Positions 36,439 to 46,146 of a stretch of 64,000 nt of DNA are shown in pieces. The notes under the pieces are model-generated. The model saw only the letters and a program-made list of their open reading frames with translations. It did not search any database and was not told where the DNA came from. A program made the position numbers and the translations under genes. The first letter of the stretch is position 1, and each line of letters opens with the position of its first letter. Source of the stretch: Verrucomicrobiota bacterium (lineage in GTDB: Bacteria; Verrucomicrobiota; Verrucomicrobiia; Chthoniobacterales; Terrimicrobiaceae); the NCBI GenBank assembly GCA_026398275.1, contig JAPLTF010000032.1, positions 124,001 through 188,000 on the forward strand. The letters run 5' to 3'.

Positions 36439-37553
36439 TGAAGGTTGCGCCATTCCGGGCTGTGATTGCCTGCGGCGGAACCGGCGGCCACCTGTTCCCG
36501 GGCCTGGCTGTCGCCGAGGCGCTGCATGGCCGCGGCCACGAGGTTTTGCTTTTTGTATCGGAAAAAGAAATCGACACCACCGCCCTCAAGGCGAGGCCCG
36601 AGTTCCGCTCGGAGAAGCTGCCCTCGATCGGCATGCCGAGCATGATCGTCTCGCCGGCGTTCGTGAGGTTTGTCCGCCGGTTTTGGGAAAGCTTTTCCCA
36701 CTGCGGGAAAATCTACCGCAAATTCCGCCCATCCGTCGTCCTCGGAATGGGCGGCTTCACCTCCACGGCCCCGGTGCTGGCGGCCCGGATGCGCGGCCTG
36801 CCCGCGTTCATCCATGAGTCGAATGCGATTCCGGGAAGGGCGAACCGCCTGGCCGCGAAGTTTGCAACGAAGGTATTTCTCGGATTCGAAGAAGCCGAGG
36901 CGCGTTTTCCGGGTGCGCAGTGCGTCGTCACGGGGACGCCGGTCAGGAAAAACCTCGGCCAGCCGATGGACCGCGCGACAGCCCGGAAGGCGTTTCATCT
37001 GGATCCCGACAAAAAGACCGTCCTCGTCATGGGGGGCAGCCAGGGTGCCGCGGGCATCAACCAGCTCCTCTTCAAATCCGCGTCTTTGCTGAGCGGGTCT
37101 GGAGTCCAGATCATCCACCTGACCGGCGACCGCGACGACCGGCTCGCCGCCGCAAACTACCAGCGCGACGAGATTCCGCACTACGTATCGCCGTTCCATC
37201 ACAGCATGGAGGAGGCGTATTCGGCGGCGGACATCGTGGTCTCCCGGGCCGGGGCCTCCAGCCTGAGCGAGATCTCGCAGTTCGCCCTGCCGTCAATCCT
37301 TATCCCGTATCCGTTTGCGACAGACGACCACCAGACCGCAAACGCGCAGATTTACGTCCACGCGGGTGCGGCTGAGGCGCTGACCGAAAAGGAAACCGGC
37401 GCGGAGAAGCTGGCGGCAATGATTTCCAACCTGCTTGAAGACGACCAGCGTCGCGGGCGGATGTCGCTTGCCGCGAAAAGAATTCCGCCGGCCTCGGCCG
37501 CGGAGAATGTGGCCGACGAGATGGAGCGCGCGGTGAAGGAGGCCTCGACATGA
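36435..37553 (+). CDS. murG: MurG, lipid II-forming GlcNAc transferase
   Basis: 372 residues from the first of two consecutive ATG codons (36435, 36438). Motifs: ACGGTGGHLFPGLAVAEAL (lipid I loop), VLGMGGFTSTAPVLAA, HESNAIPGRANRLAAKFA, VMGGSQGAAGINQLL, VVSRAGASSLSEIS and IPYPFATDDHQTANA (UDP-GlcNAc site). It converts lipid I to lipid II at the inner membrane face. The stop overlaps murC by 4 bp. Confidence 0.96.
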   Translation: MMKVAPFRAVIACGGTGGHLFPGLAVAEALHGRGHEVLLFVSEKEIDTTALKARPEFRSEKLPSIGMPSMIVSPAFVRFVRRFWESFSHCGKIYRKFRPSVVLGMGGFTSTAPVLAARMRGLPAFIHESNAIPGRANRLAAKFATKVFLGFEEAEARFPGAQCVVTGTPVRKNLGQPMDRATARKAFHLDPDKKTVLVMGGSQGAAGINQLLFKSASLLSGSGVQIIHLTGDRDDRLAAANYQRDEIPHYVSPFHHSMEEAYSAADIVVSRAGASSLSEISQFALPSILIPYPFATDDHQTANAQIYVHAGAAEALTEKETGAEKLAAMISNLLEDDQRRGRMSLAAKRIPPASAAENVADEMERAVKEAST

Positions 37554-39838
37554 CGCTTCCGGAACTCCAGTCGGCTCTCACCGGCCCGGCCTCGAAGCGC
37601 GTGAACCTGATCGGGGTGGCCGGATCCGGGATGAGCGGCATTGCCGCACTCCTGCTCGCGCTCGGCCATCAGGTCAGCGGATCGGACAAGGTGGTGACCG
37701 TCGAGGTCGAGCGCCTGCAGAAAAAGGGGCTGAAGTTTGCATCCCCGCAGACCGCCGAGAGCGTCCAGGATGCGGAGATCGTCATCTATTCGTCGGCCAT
37801 CAAGGCGGGGAATCCGGCCTTCGACGAGGCGAAGCGGCTGGGCATTCCGATGGTCCGTCGCGCCGATGCCCTCGCGGCGATCATGGCGGCCAAGAAGGGC
37901 ATCGTGGTTTGCGGCATGCACGGGAAGACGACGACTTCCGCCATGGCGGCCCATGTGCTCCGCTCCGGAGGCCTCAAGCCCTCGCATTATGTCGGCGCGG
38001 AAATCCCGATCCTCGGGACCAACGCCCGCTGGGACTCGGAGGGCGAATATTTTGTCGCGGAGGGAGACGAGAGCGACGGGACCCTGATCAACTACCATCC
38101 GGCCCATGCAATCGTGCTCAACATCGAGCCCGAGCACCTCGACTTTTACAAGGACCTCGCCGCCATCGACGCCGTCTACTCGAAGCTCATCGGGCAGACG
38201 TCCGGCCACATCTTTTTCTGCGGCGATGATGCCGGTGCGCGGCGCGTCTGCTCCGCGCATCCGCGCGCGGTTTCGTATGGCCACGCGCCGGAGTGCAATT
38301 ACCGGATCCTCAACCTGACGACTGAAAATTTCCGCTCGCGGTTTTCCGTGGCGAAGGACGGGGCGCCCCTCGGGGAGATCGCGCTCAACATCCCGGGCGC
38401 GCACAACGCGGTGAACGCCCTCGCGGTCATCGCGCTCTCCACCGAGCTCGGAATTTCTTTCGACCGGATCGCCGCCGCGCTGGAAACCTTCCGCGGTGCC
38501 AGGCGGCGTTTTGAGATTCGATACGAATCCACGACGCACCTTCTGGTGGACGATTACGGGCACCATCCCACCGAGATCGCCGCCACGCTCGCGACCGCGC
38601 GCACCGGCGGATGGAAGCGCGTGCTCGCGATGTTCCAGCCGCACCGCTACACGCGAACCCTCGCGCTGAAGGACGAGTTTGGAAAGGCGTTTGGCGACGC
38701 GGACCACGTCTTCGTTGCGGATGTTTACGCCGCCAGCGAAAAACCCATTCCCGGAGTTTCGGGCGCCACGATTGTCGAGGCGCTCAAGGCCTGCGGGCAT
38801 CCCTCCGCGCAGCATGTTCCGGAGGTGGCCAGCATCCACCGATCGGCGGCGGTCATTATTGAGGACGGCGACCTGGTCATCAGCCTCGGTGCCGGCAACA
38901 TCCACGAAGCCGGCGCCCGGCTGGCCGGGGATCTCGCCACGCGCGAAAAGCTTCTCGGCGTGATGGGGCCGGGCACGATCAAACTCCACGAGCCGCTCTC
39001 CAAGCATACCACCATGCGCGTCGGGGGACCGGCCCAGTTCTGGGTCGAACCGGAGACCGGGGAAGGCTTCGCGGATCTCGTGCAGTATTGCTTCGATGAG
39101 GCGATCCCGTTCATGGTGATGGGGCGCGGATCGAATCTCCTCGTGCGCGATGGCGGGATTCCGGGCGTCGTGGCCCACCTGTCGCGCGGCGAGTTCCTGC
39201 GCCACGAGGTGAACGGCGCGGAGATCACCGCGGGCGTCGGCGTGAAATTCAAGCAGCTCAGCGGTCTCGCGCGCGGTGCGGGGATCGGCGGGTTCGAGTG
39301 GATGGAGGGAATTCCCGGGAACCTCGGCGGCGGGCTCCGCATGAATGCCGGCGCGATGGGTTTCCAGACCTTCGACCAGGTGGTGCGGCTCAGGTTCTGC
39401 GACCAGGATGGAAACATCTTCACCCGCACTCCCGCCGAGATGGAAATTCACTACCGGAGCGTCCCCATGCTGCGGCAGAACTACGCGCTGTCGGCCGTGC
39501 TGAAAGGCCACCCGGCCAGCAGGGACGAGATCGACCGCCTGATCGAAATGTCGGCCGCCAAGAGGCGGGAATCCCAGCCGGTCGCCGCAAGCGCGGGTTG
39601 CATCTTCAAAAATCCCGGCCCGGTTCCGGCAGGTCGGCTGATCGACGAGCTCGGATTCAAAAACTTTGCGGTCGGGCATGCGCGGGTTTCCGAGGTTCAC
39701 GGCAATTTCATCGTGAACGACGGCGGGGCGACCGCCGGCGAGGTGCTGACATTGATCGGGGAGATCCAGGCGGCGGCCGAGCGGGTGCGGGGGATCACTT
39801 TGGAAACAGAAGTTCAAATTGTGGGGGTTGATGCATGA
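37550..39838 (+). CDS. murC-murB: MurC-MurB fusion: UDP-MurNAc-L-Ala ligase and UDP-enolpyruvyl-GlcNAc reductase
   Basis: 762 residues with no break between halves. MurC (about 1-460): GVAGSGMSGIAALLLALGHQ, ATP loop GMHGKTTTSAMAAHVL, NIEPEHLDFYKDL, DDYGHHPTEIAATL and FQPHRYTRT. MurB (about 470-762): TTMRVGGPAQFWVEP, MGRGSNLLVRDGG (FAD pyrophosphate loop), EGIPGNLGGGLRMNAGAMG, YRSVPM and SAGCIFKNPG. The catalytic Ser of well-studied MurB enzymes is replaced by C684, a change also met in other bacterial MurBs as far as I recall. One chain thus carries two non-adjacent steps (MurB acts before MurC). It overlaps both neighbours by 4 bp. Confidence 0.95.
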   Translation: MTLPELQSALTGPASKRVNLIGVAGSGMSGIAALLLALGHQVSGSDKVVTVEVERLQKKGLKFASPQTAESVQDAEIVIYSSAIKAGNPAFDEAKRLGIPMVRRADALAAIMAAKKGIVVCGMHGKTTTSAMAAHVLRSGGLKPSHYVGAEIPILGTNARWDSEGEYFVAEGDESDGTLINYHPAHAIVLNIEPEHLDFYKDLAAIDAVYSKLIGQTSGHIFFCGDDAGARRVCSAHPRAVSYGHAPECNYRILNLTTENFRSRFSVAKDGAPLGEIALNIPGAHNAVNALAVIALSTELGISFDRIAAALETFRGARRRFEIRYESTTHLLVDDYGHHPTEIAATLATARTGGWKRVLAMFQPHRYTRTLALKDEFGKAFGDADHVFVADVYAASEKPIPGVSGATIVEALKACGHPSAQHVPEVASIHRSAAVIIEDGDLVISLGAGNIHEAGARLAGDLATREKLLGVMGPGTIKLHEPLSKHTTMRVGGPAQFWVEPETGEGFADLVQYCFDEAIPFMVMGRGSNLLVRDGGIPGVVAHLSRGEFLRHEVNGAEITAGVGVKFKQLSGLARGAGIGGFEWMEGIPGNLGGGLRMNAGAMGFQTFDQVVRLRFCDQDGNIFTRTPAEMEIHYRSVPMLRQNYALSAVLKGHPASRDEIDRLIEMSAAKRRESQPVAASAGCIFKNPGPVPAGRLIDELGFKNFAVGHARVSEVHGNFIVNDGGATAGEVLTLIGEIQAAAERVRGITLETEVQIVGVDA

Positions 39839-40755
39839 AGCGACATTACGAGGGAATTCTCAAAGACTTGTCCGTCGCACTGCTCATGGGCGGGCCGGGA
39901 AAAGAGCGCGAGGTTTCACTGCGCTCGGGGGCCGCCGTGGCCGGGGCGCTCCGCAAGTGCGGGGCCCGGGTCCACGGGACGGATGTCGCCGGGCCGGGGT
40001 TCGACCTGCCGCCGGACACGCAGCTCGTCTTCAACATGATCCACGGCACGTTTGGGGAGGACGGCGAACTGCAGTCCCTCCTGGATGCGGCAGGAGTTCC
40101 CTATACCGGGGAAGGGGCCGCGGGCAGCCGGCTGGCATTTGATAAGATTGAGACGAAGGAATGTTTCGACCGGGCGGGAGTGCCAACCTGCGCATGGCGG
40201 GCCGTCCGTCGGGGGGAGGGCCCGGAGTGGAAATTCCCCTGCGTCATCAAGGCCCCTCGCCAGGGATCGAGCGTCGGCGTTCACATCGTCCGATCGCCGG
40301 AAGCGATTCCCGCCGCCTTGGACGATTGCTTCCTCTATGGCGACCGGGTTCTCGTCGAGGAATTTTTCACCGGCCGCGAGCTGACGATCGGGATCCTTGG
40401 GAAGGAGGCCCTGCCGATCGTGGAAATTGTCCCGCACGAGGGCTTCTACGACTACGAGCACAAGTATACGAAAGGCGCTTCCGATTACCATGTGCCCGCC
40501 CAACTCGCGCCCCAGGTGGCAGCGAACATCCAGGCCGCCGCGCTGGCCGCATGCCGTTCGCTCGCGCTCGAGGTCTATTCGCGGGTGGACATCCTTCTCG
40601 CGCCGGACGGCCGCCTGAATGTGCTCGAGATCAACACGATTCCCGGGATGACAGAAACCAGCCTTCTTCCGAAGGCCGCGGCGGTCGCGGGGCTCGATTT
40701 CCCTTCCCTCTGCGAGGAAATCGCAGGCCTTTCACTCGCCAGAAAAATCCCATGA
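39835..40755 (+). CDS. ddl: D-alanine-D-alanine ligase
   Basis: 306 residues with an ATP-grasp fold: VALLMGGPGKEREVSLRSG, FNMIHGTFGEDGELQSLLD, PYTGEGAAGSRLAFDKIETK, IKAPRQGSSVGVHIV, VLVEEFFTGRELTIGIL and the metal/ATP site LNVLEINTIPGMTETSLLPK. It makes the D-Ala-D-Ala used by MurF. Standard Ddl length. It overlaps murCB and ftsQ by 4 bp each. Confidence 0.95.
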   Translation: MKRHYEGILKDLSVALLMGGPGKEREVSLRSGAAVAGALRKCGARVHGTDVAGPGFDLPPDTQLVFNMIHGTFGEDGELQSLLDAAGVPYTGEGAAGSRLAFDKIETKECFDRAGVPTCAWRAVRRGEGPEWKFPCVIKAPRQGSSVGVHIVRSPEAIPAALDDCFLYGDRVLVEEFFTGRELTIGILGKEALPIVEIVPHEGFYDYEHKYTKGASDYHVPAQLAPQVAANIQAAALAACRSLALEVYSRVDILLAPDGRLNVLEINTIPGMTETSLLPKAAAVAGLDFPSLCEEIAGLSLARKIP

Positions 40756-41711
40756 TCCGGCACTCGTCACCCTCACCACATGGCAACCGCAGGCTCCGCC
40801 CGGCGGGGCGCGGCCAGCATCTGCTCAATGTGAAGGTTCGCGCCGTGACCGCCCGGCGCCAGCGGAGGCAGAAGGTCAGCTCGCTTTTCTGGATGTCTGC
40901 CCTCCTTGTGATCATCTGCGTCACCGCCTGGCTGGGGATCGCCACCGCGCTGGACAAATTCTTTTTCTCCAACTCCGAATACACGCTCAAGCACGTCACC
41001 CTGGAGCTGGACGGCGTGATGACCCGCGAGGAGGCGCTCGAGGAGACAGGGATCCGCGAGGGGGAGAACATTTTCCGCGTCGATCTCTCGAATGCCGAGC
41101 GGGCGCTGCGGGCGGTTCCGCAGGTCGGCGACGTCTGCATCGAGCGGCATCTCCCGGACCAGATCTCGATCACCGTCACCGCGCGCGATCCCGTGGCCTG
41201 GGTGGCCCCGCTGGAGAAGGATGCCGATCCGTTTGACCCGGAGAAATCCCTCCTTGTGGACGAGACCGGATATCTGATGAAGCCCCGGATCATCCAGCCG
41301 GAGTTCTATCACCTCCCCGTGATTTATGGTGTGCAGAGCGACAACATCCGGGACGGGGAGCCGCTCCACAACGAGGATCTTCATCGCGCGCTCGCCCTCC
41401 TCGACGAGGTGGCCCGCCACCCCGAGTGCCTGCTGAACATCCGCACCATGAACATCTCCAAGGGCTATTGCGTGGATGTGGTGAGCGACCGGAATGCCCG
41501 CGTCACCTTTTCCACCGAAGAATATTCCGAGCAGCTCGCACGCCTGCGCCAACTGCTCGAACACTGCCGGGATTCCGGGCGCGAGCTGGACTCGGTCAAC
41601 CTCATGGTGAAACGGAACACGCCGGTCACGTTCGTGATGGCTCCGCCTGCCACGGAGAGGGTCGCAGGCGCAAATCAACGCACCGCATCAAGCGGAGGAA
41701 GGAAAAACTGA
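40752..41711 (+). CDS. ftsQ: Division protein FtsQ (POTRA domain)
   Basis: 319 residues from the ATG at 40752 (upstream frame overlaps ddl). A basic tail of about 45 residues precedes one span (LFWMSALLVIICVTAWLGIA), then a POTRA region (LKHVTLELDGVMTREEALEE, IREGENIFRVDLSNAERALR, VCIERHLPDQISITVTARDP) and a beta domain. Conservation is low, as usual for FtsQ; synteny supports the call. The stop shares a base with the ftsA start (TGATG). Confidence 0.9.
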   Translation: MIRHSSPSPHGNRRLRPAGRGQHLLNVKVRAVTARRQRRQKVSSLFWMSALLVIICVTAWLGIATALDKFFFSNSEYTLKHVTLELDGVMTREEALEETGIREGENIFRVDLSNAERALRAVPQVGDVCIERHLPDQISITVTARDPVAWVAPLEKDADPFDPEKSLLVDETGYLMKPRIIQPEFYHLPVIYGVQSDNIRDGEPLHNEDLHRALALLDEVARHPECLLNIRTMNISKGYCVDVVSDRNARVTFSTEEYSEQLARLRQLLEHCRDSGRELDSVNLMVKRNTPVTFVMAPPATERVAGANQRTASSGGRKN

Positions 41712-42928
41712 TGGCTCGGGATGATATTCATGTCGGTTTGGAAATCGGCACCACCAAGGTCTGCGCCGTCGTGGCGGAGTGCCGCGAGGACGGGGAGATC
41801 CGGCTTCTCGGCGTCGGGGAAACGCCGTCGCGCGGCGTGCGCAAGGGCGAGATCGTCGATTTTGAAAATGCCTCGAACTGCGTCCGCGAGGCGCTTTCGG
41901 ACGCGGAGGAAAAAAGCGACGTCGAGATCAAGAGCGTCTGGCTCGCGGTCACCGGAAGCCACATCCACAGCTTCAACAACCGCGGCTCGGCGGCGATCCC
42001 CGAGGAGAGCGGCGAGATCACCGAGGAGGAGATCCAGGAGGTCGAATACAAGGCGAAGGAGATCAGCCTGCCGAAGGAAAATGCCATCCTCCACTCGATC
42101 ATCCAGCACTACTACGTGGACGGGCAGGAGGGCGTCCTCAATCCGGTCGGCATGCTGGGAAGCCGCCTGGAGGCGGATTTCCACATCATCCACGGTGTGA
42201 CGAACCGGATCCAGAATTCGATCCGCTGCGTGAAGGAATGCCATATCGAGGTCGAGGACGTGGTGGTGAGTTCCCTCGCTTCCGCGCAGGTCGTGCTCGG
42301 GCAGCATCAGAAAGAATCCGGGGCCCTGGTCATCGACATCGGCGGCGGAGTCACCGACTACATCGTGTATCTCGACGGGGCGGTCCGCCAGAGCGGGGTT
42401 CTGGCCGTCGGCGGCGATCACATCACCAACGACATCTCGATCGGACTCCGGATCCCGATCACCCGCGCGGAGAAACTCAAAATCGAGGAGGGATCGGCGG
42501 ACCTCGGAAAATCCCTCCCGGGCGAAAAAATTGTTTTGAAAAATGACACCGGCTTTTCGGGCAAGGAGGTCGAGCGGGAGATGCTGAACATGATCATCCA
42601 CGCGCGGCTCGAGGAGCTCTTCGGGCTGCTGCGCAAGCGGTTTGCCGGCGAGGTTCCGGAGCGGCTCCTCGGCTCGGGCGTCATGCTCACCGGAGGCTGC
42701 AGCATGATCCGCGGCATCCGCGGGATCGCGGAGTCGGTCTTCGACATGCCCGTCCACCTCACGCGCGCCCAGGCGGTCTCGGGCCCGACGTCCGCATTTG
42801 AGAATCCGCAGTTTTCCACGTGCATCGGCCTCGCGAAATATGCGCAGGCGGTCCGCTCCGAGATGCCGGAACCGTCGTTTCTTGGCAATATTTTCGGGAA
42901 AGTGTTTAAAAAATTCCGTTCGTCCTAG
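41711..42928 (+). CDS. ftsA: Division protein FtsA (actin-like)
   Basis: 405 residues. HVGLEIGTTKVCAVVAECR (phosphate-1), EIVDFENASNCVREALSDAE, LAVTGSHIHSFNNRGSAAI (SHS2 region 1C), ALVIDIGGGVTDYIVYLDG (phosphate-2), LAVGGDHITNDISIGLRIP, GSGVMLTGGCSMIRGI (adenosine). The C-terminus FLGNIFGKVFKKFRSS is an amphipathic membrane-targeting helix. It anchors FtsZ filaments to the membrane. Sequence quality is normal, unlike its partner FtsZ. Confidence 0.96.
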   Translation: MARDDIHVGLEIGTTKVCAVVAECREDGEIRLLGVGETPSRGVRKGEIVDFENASNCVREALSDAEEKSDVEIKSVWLAVTGSHIHSFNNRGSAAIPEESGEITEEEIQEVEYKAKEISLPKENAILHSIIQHYYVDGQEGVLNPVGMLGSRLEADFHIIHGVTNRIQNSIRCVKECHIEVEDVVVSSLASAQVVLGQHQKESGALVIDIGGGVTDYIVYLDGAVRQSGVLAVGGDHITNDISIGLRIPITRAEKLKIEEGSADLGKSLPGEKIVLKNDTGFSGKEVEREMLNMIIHARLEELFGLLRKRFAGEVPERLLGSGVMLTGGCSMIRGIRGIAESVFDMPVHLTRAQAVSGPTSAFENPQFSTCIGLAKYAQAVRSEMPEPSFLGNIFGKVFKKFRSS

Positions 42929-42934
42929 AGTCCT

Positions 42935-44290
42935 ATGATCTCGTTTCCAAAATATCTCGACCGTTCGCAAACTCCGGTGGTGCGGCTTGTGGGGCTCGGA
43001 AATGCGGGGGTCAACCTCGCGGACCGGATCACCATGGCCGGAGTGCCCGGGCTGGAAACCGTGGCGATCAACTCGGATCAGCAGTCGCTTTCCTCATCGG
43101 TCTCACCGGTGAAGGTTTCGCTCGGGCCGCTGACCACCAGGGGGCTGGGGGCCGGCGGAGACCCGGAGATCGGATTGGATGCGGCGAAGGAGTCGCTCTC
43201 GGAGATCGAGGAGGCGCTTGCGGGTTCGGATATCCTATTTCTTTGTGCCGGCCTTGGCGGGGGAACCGCCTCGGGCGCGGGAGGAATGGTTGCCGAGGCG
43301 GCGAAGCAGACCGGAGCCCTCCTGATCGCGATCGTCACGACGCCGTTCGGATTCGAGGGGCGCCGCCGGACCTCGCAGGCGGCAGCAGCAGTCCAGGAGA
43401 TCGGCGCGCATGCCGACGCCGTAATCCATTTTGAAAACGACCGGATGGCGGAGCTGGCCGCGCCGAAATCCGGAGTGGCCGAGACATTTGCCGCCTGCGA
43501 CGAGTTGCTCTGCGGATGCATTTCTGCGGTCGCCCACCTGATTTCCGCCCGCGGTCCGCTGGGCGTCGGCCTTCCGGACCTTCTCTCTGTGCTGAATGCC
43601 GGGAACGGCGGATGTCTTTTCGGAACCGGAGCCTCCGCCGGCGACAACCGCGCCCATGAGGCCCTGGAGCGCGCGCTGAAGAGCCCGCTTCTGGACCGGG
43701 GACGTCTCCTCGATGAGGCTGCGAGCGTCCTTGTCCATCTCTCCGGCCCGCCTTCGCTTTCGTTCGCCGAGGTGGGGGCCATCATGCAGGAGATCGCCCG
43801 CCAGGCCTCGGAGGGGTCGATGCTCCATCTCGGGGTCAGCACATCGCAGGACAAGAATGCGCCGGTCGTCGTGACGATCCTCGCGAAGGCCGGAGCGGCC
43901 GCCCCCGCTGCCGCGCCAGCCGTCCGTCCCCGCCCGTCTCCAGCGGTGGAACGCCCGCCCAAACCCCGGCCGGTGCCCGTTGAGCCGGAACCCGAACGGT
44001 CGGTCTCACCCGATCCCTCCCCGTCGCACGAAGCAGCGGAAGCTCCGGAACCGGAGCCCCTGCCGGAACCCGCGCCCGTCCGACAGGTCCCACCGCCGCG
44101 CCCCGCCGCACAGCAGCCGCCGCCAAAGCCGCATCCCGCGACGAAACCGGCTTCGCCGAAAATCAAACAGGAAACCCTCCAGTTCGAACCGGTCGCCCGG
44201 GGAAGATTCGAGAAAATCGAACCGACGATCGTCGAGGGCGAGGATCTCGATGTGCCGACATTCCTGCGCTTGAATGTGAAAAAACCCTGA
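42935..44290 (+). CDS. ftsZ: Divergent cell division GTPase FtsZ
   Basis: 451 residues. The tubulin fold is clear: VRLVGLGNAGVNLADRI (18-32 region), INSDQQSL, LGAGGDPEIGLDAA, the signature GGGTASG (108-114), TTPFGFEGRRR and FENDRMAEL. Differences from typical FtsZ: the usual GGGTGTG has Ala at 112; the first glycine loop reads GNAGVN instead of GGGG(S/C)N; and the T7 catalytic loop, normally N-x-D-F-x-D, reads G210-V-G212-L-P-D215. The Asn and first Asp are lost and the last Asp kept. A Pro/Glu-rich linker (about 315-410) leads to a good C-terminal FtsA-binding peptide (LDVPTFLRLNVKKP). Position after ftsA confirms identity. Confidence 0.93.
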   Translation: MISFPKYLDRSQTPVVRLVGLGNAGVNLADRITMAGVPGLETVAINSDQQSLSSSVSPVKVSLGPLTTRGLGAGGDPEIGLDAAKESLSEIEEALAGSDILFLCAGLGGGTASGAGGMVAEAAKQTGALLIAIVTTPFGFEGRRRTSQAAAAVQEIGAHADAVIHFENDRMAELAAPKSGVAETFAACDELLCGCISAVAHLISARGPLGVGLPDLLSVLNAGNGGCLFGTGASAGDNRAHEALERALKSPLLDRGRLLDEAASVLVHLSGPPSLSFAEVGAIMQEIARQASEGSMLHLGVSTSQDKNAPVVVTILAKAGAAAPAAAPAVRPRPSPAVERPPKPRPVPVEPEPERSVSPDPSPSHEAAEAPEPEPLPEPAPVRQVPPPRPAAQQPPPKPHPATKPASPKIKQETLQFEPVARGRFEKIEPTIVEGEDLDVPTFLRLNVKKP

Positions 44291-44481
44291 TCCCGGGATG
44301 TTTCGCCGGACATTCTTTCAACGTGCGGCCCGCTGATTGGGGCTGCGACCGTGCGGATCGGAGGTCTCATCCCCTCAACTACCCCGACTTGATCCCCGCC
44401 GCCTCGATCCAATCCCGCGTCTCATTTTACAGGGTGAGATGCGTATTTACAACTCCGCAGATCCTGTCTTGAGTTGCGGGC

Positions 44482-46146
44482 ATGAATTTTTCCCTCGGCG
44501 TGGATTATGGAAGCAACTCGGTGCGCGCGCTGGTGGTGCGGTGCTCCGATGGCAGGGAACTCGGTGCCTGCGTCGTCGGCTACCCCTCCGGCAAGGAGGG
44601 CATCCTGCTCGACGGCAAAGACCACCATCTCGCGCGGCAACATCCGGGAGATTATCTGACCGCGCTGGAGAAATGCGTGCGCGGGGCGCTGGCGGAGGCT
44701 GCAAAAACGAAGGGGTTTCGCGCGGACCGGATCATCGGCATCGGGGTGGACACGACCGGGTCGAGCCCGATCCCGGTGGACGCCGCAAACCGCGCGCTCG
44801 GGACGGTCGCGAAGTGGAGGAAAAATCTGAACGCCCAATGCTGGCTCTGGAAAGACCACACCAGCTGGCGCGAGGCGGCGCGGATCACGGAGCTCGCCGC
44901 GAAGCACCGTCCGCAATTCATCGCGAAGTGCGGCAACACGTATTCCTCGGAATGGTTCTGGAGCAAGATCTGGCACTGCCTGAAAACCGACCGGGCAGTT
45001 TTTGACGCGGCGTATTCCTGGGTCGAGCTTTCGGACTGGATTCCGTCCGTTCTTGCAGGGGTGACGGATCCACGGGAGGTCCGCCGCGGGATCTGCGCGG
45101 CCGGGCACAAGGCGCTCTACTGCGATGAGTGGGGCGGGCTGCCGGACAAAAAGTTTCTTTCGATGCTGGATCCGAAGCTGGCCGGCCTCCGCGACCGGCT
45201 CTACGCGAAGGCGCACGATGCGACCGCGTCTGCGGGCGCGCTCTGCAAGGCCTGGGCCGGGCGGCTCCGCCTGCGCGCGGGGATTCCGATCGCGATCGGC
45301 GAGATGGATGTCCACTACGGGGCGATCGGGAGCGGGATCGCCGAGGGGACGCTCGTGAAGGTCATCGGCACATCGACATGCGATTGCGCGGTCGTTCCGG
45401 CCACAAAAAATGTCGCCGACATCCCCGGGATCTGCGGGATCGTCAAAGGCGCGATTCTGCCGGGGTTCTACGGGATCGAGGCCGGGCAGTCGGCGGTCGG
45501 GGATATTTTCAAGTGGTGGATCGAAACCGTCTGTGCGGGCGACGCCGCGCTCTACGGACGGCTGGAAAAGGAAGCCGCCGCGAAGGCTCCGGGGGCGAGC
45601 GGGCTCCTTGCGCTGGATTGGAACAACGGGAACCGCACGATCCTTGTGGACCCGATGCTCACCGGGCTTTTGGTGGGGACGACGCTGCACACGACACGCG
45701 CGGAAATTTACCGTGCGCTGATCGAGGCGACCGCGTTCGGTGCGCGGGCGATCATCGAGAGGATCGAGGAATACGGGGTGCCGGTGAAGCGGGTTGTCTG
45801 CGCCGGCGGCATCGCGGAGAAGAGCCCGATGCTCATGCAGATCTACGCCGATGTCACCGGGCGCACGATGCAGGTCGCGGGGTCGAGCCAGGCCTGCGCG
45901 CTCGGCTCGGCGGTATCGGCCGCCGTCCTGGCGGGCGAGTTCCGAGATTTTCCATCCGCCCAGAAGGCGATGACCTCGGTGAAGCCGGTGCAATACAAGC
46001 CGCGCCCGGCGGCCCGCAAAACCTACAACCGGCTCTACCGGCTCTACATGGGGCTGCACGACGCGTTCGGCGGGGTCAACCGTGCCTCCGACCTCTCCCG
46101 CACGATGAAAGAACTTCTCGAAATCCAACAATCCGTCACAAAATGA
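44482..46146 (+). CDS. araB: Ribulokinase AraB
   Basis: 554 residues, FGGY carbohydrate kinase. [17 protein letters not shown] (phosphate-1), [16 protein letters not shown], the araB-type [16 protein letters not shown] with [39 protein letters not shown], and [18 protein letters not shown] with [20 protein letters not shown]. It phosphorylates L-ribulose. First gene of araBAD; the 190-bp gap after ftsZ should hold the promoter, but no clear operator was found. The stop overlaps araA (ATGA). Confidence 0.95.
   Translation: MNFSLGVDYGSNSVRALVVRCSDGRELGACVVGYPSGKEGILLDGKDHHLARQHPGDYLTALEKCVRGALAEAAKTKGFRADRIIGIGVDTTGSSPIPVDAANRALGTVAKWRKNLNAQCWLWKDHTSWREAARITELAAKHRPQFIAKCGNTYSSEWFWSKIWHCLKTDRAVFDAAYSWVELSDWIPSVLAGVTDPREVRRGICAAGHKALYCDEWGGLPDKKFLSMLDPKLAGLRDRLYAKAHDATASAGALCKAWAGRLRLRAGIPIAIGEMDVHYGAIGSGIAEGTLVKVIGTSTCDCAVVPATKNVADIPGICGIVKGAILPGFYGIEAGQSAVGDIFKWWIETVCAGDAALYGRLEKEAAAKAPGASGLLALDWNNGNRTILVDPMLTGLLVGTTLHTTRAEIYRALIEATAFGARAIIERIEEYGVPVKRVVCAGGIAEKSPMLMQIYADVTGRTMQVAGSSQACALGSAVSAAVLAGEFRDFPSAQKAMTSVKPVQYKPRPAARKTYNRLYRLYMGLHDAFGGVNRASDLSRTMKELLEIQQSVTK

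Noticed and set aside
44421-44450. TCTCA/TGAGA inverted repeat upstream of araB as an operator
   Set aside because: Arms are only 5 bp, unequal in context, and no regulator gene is nearby to support it.
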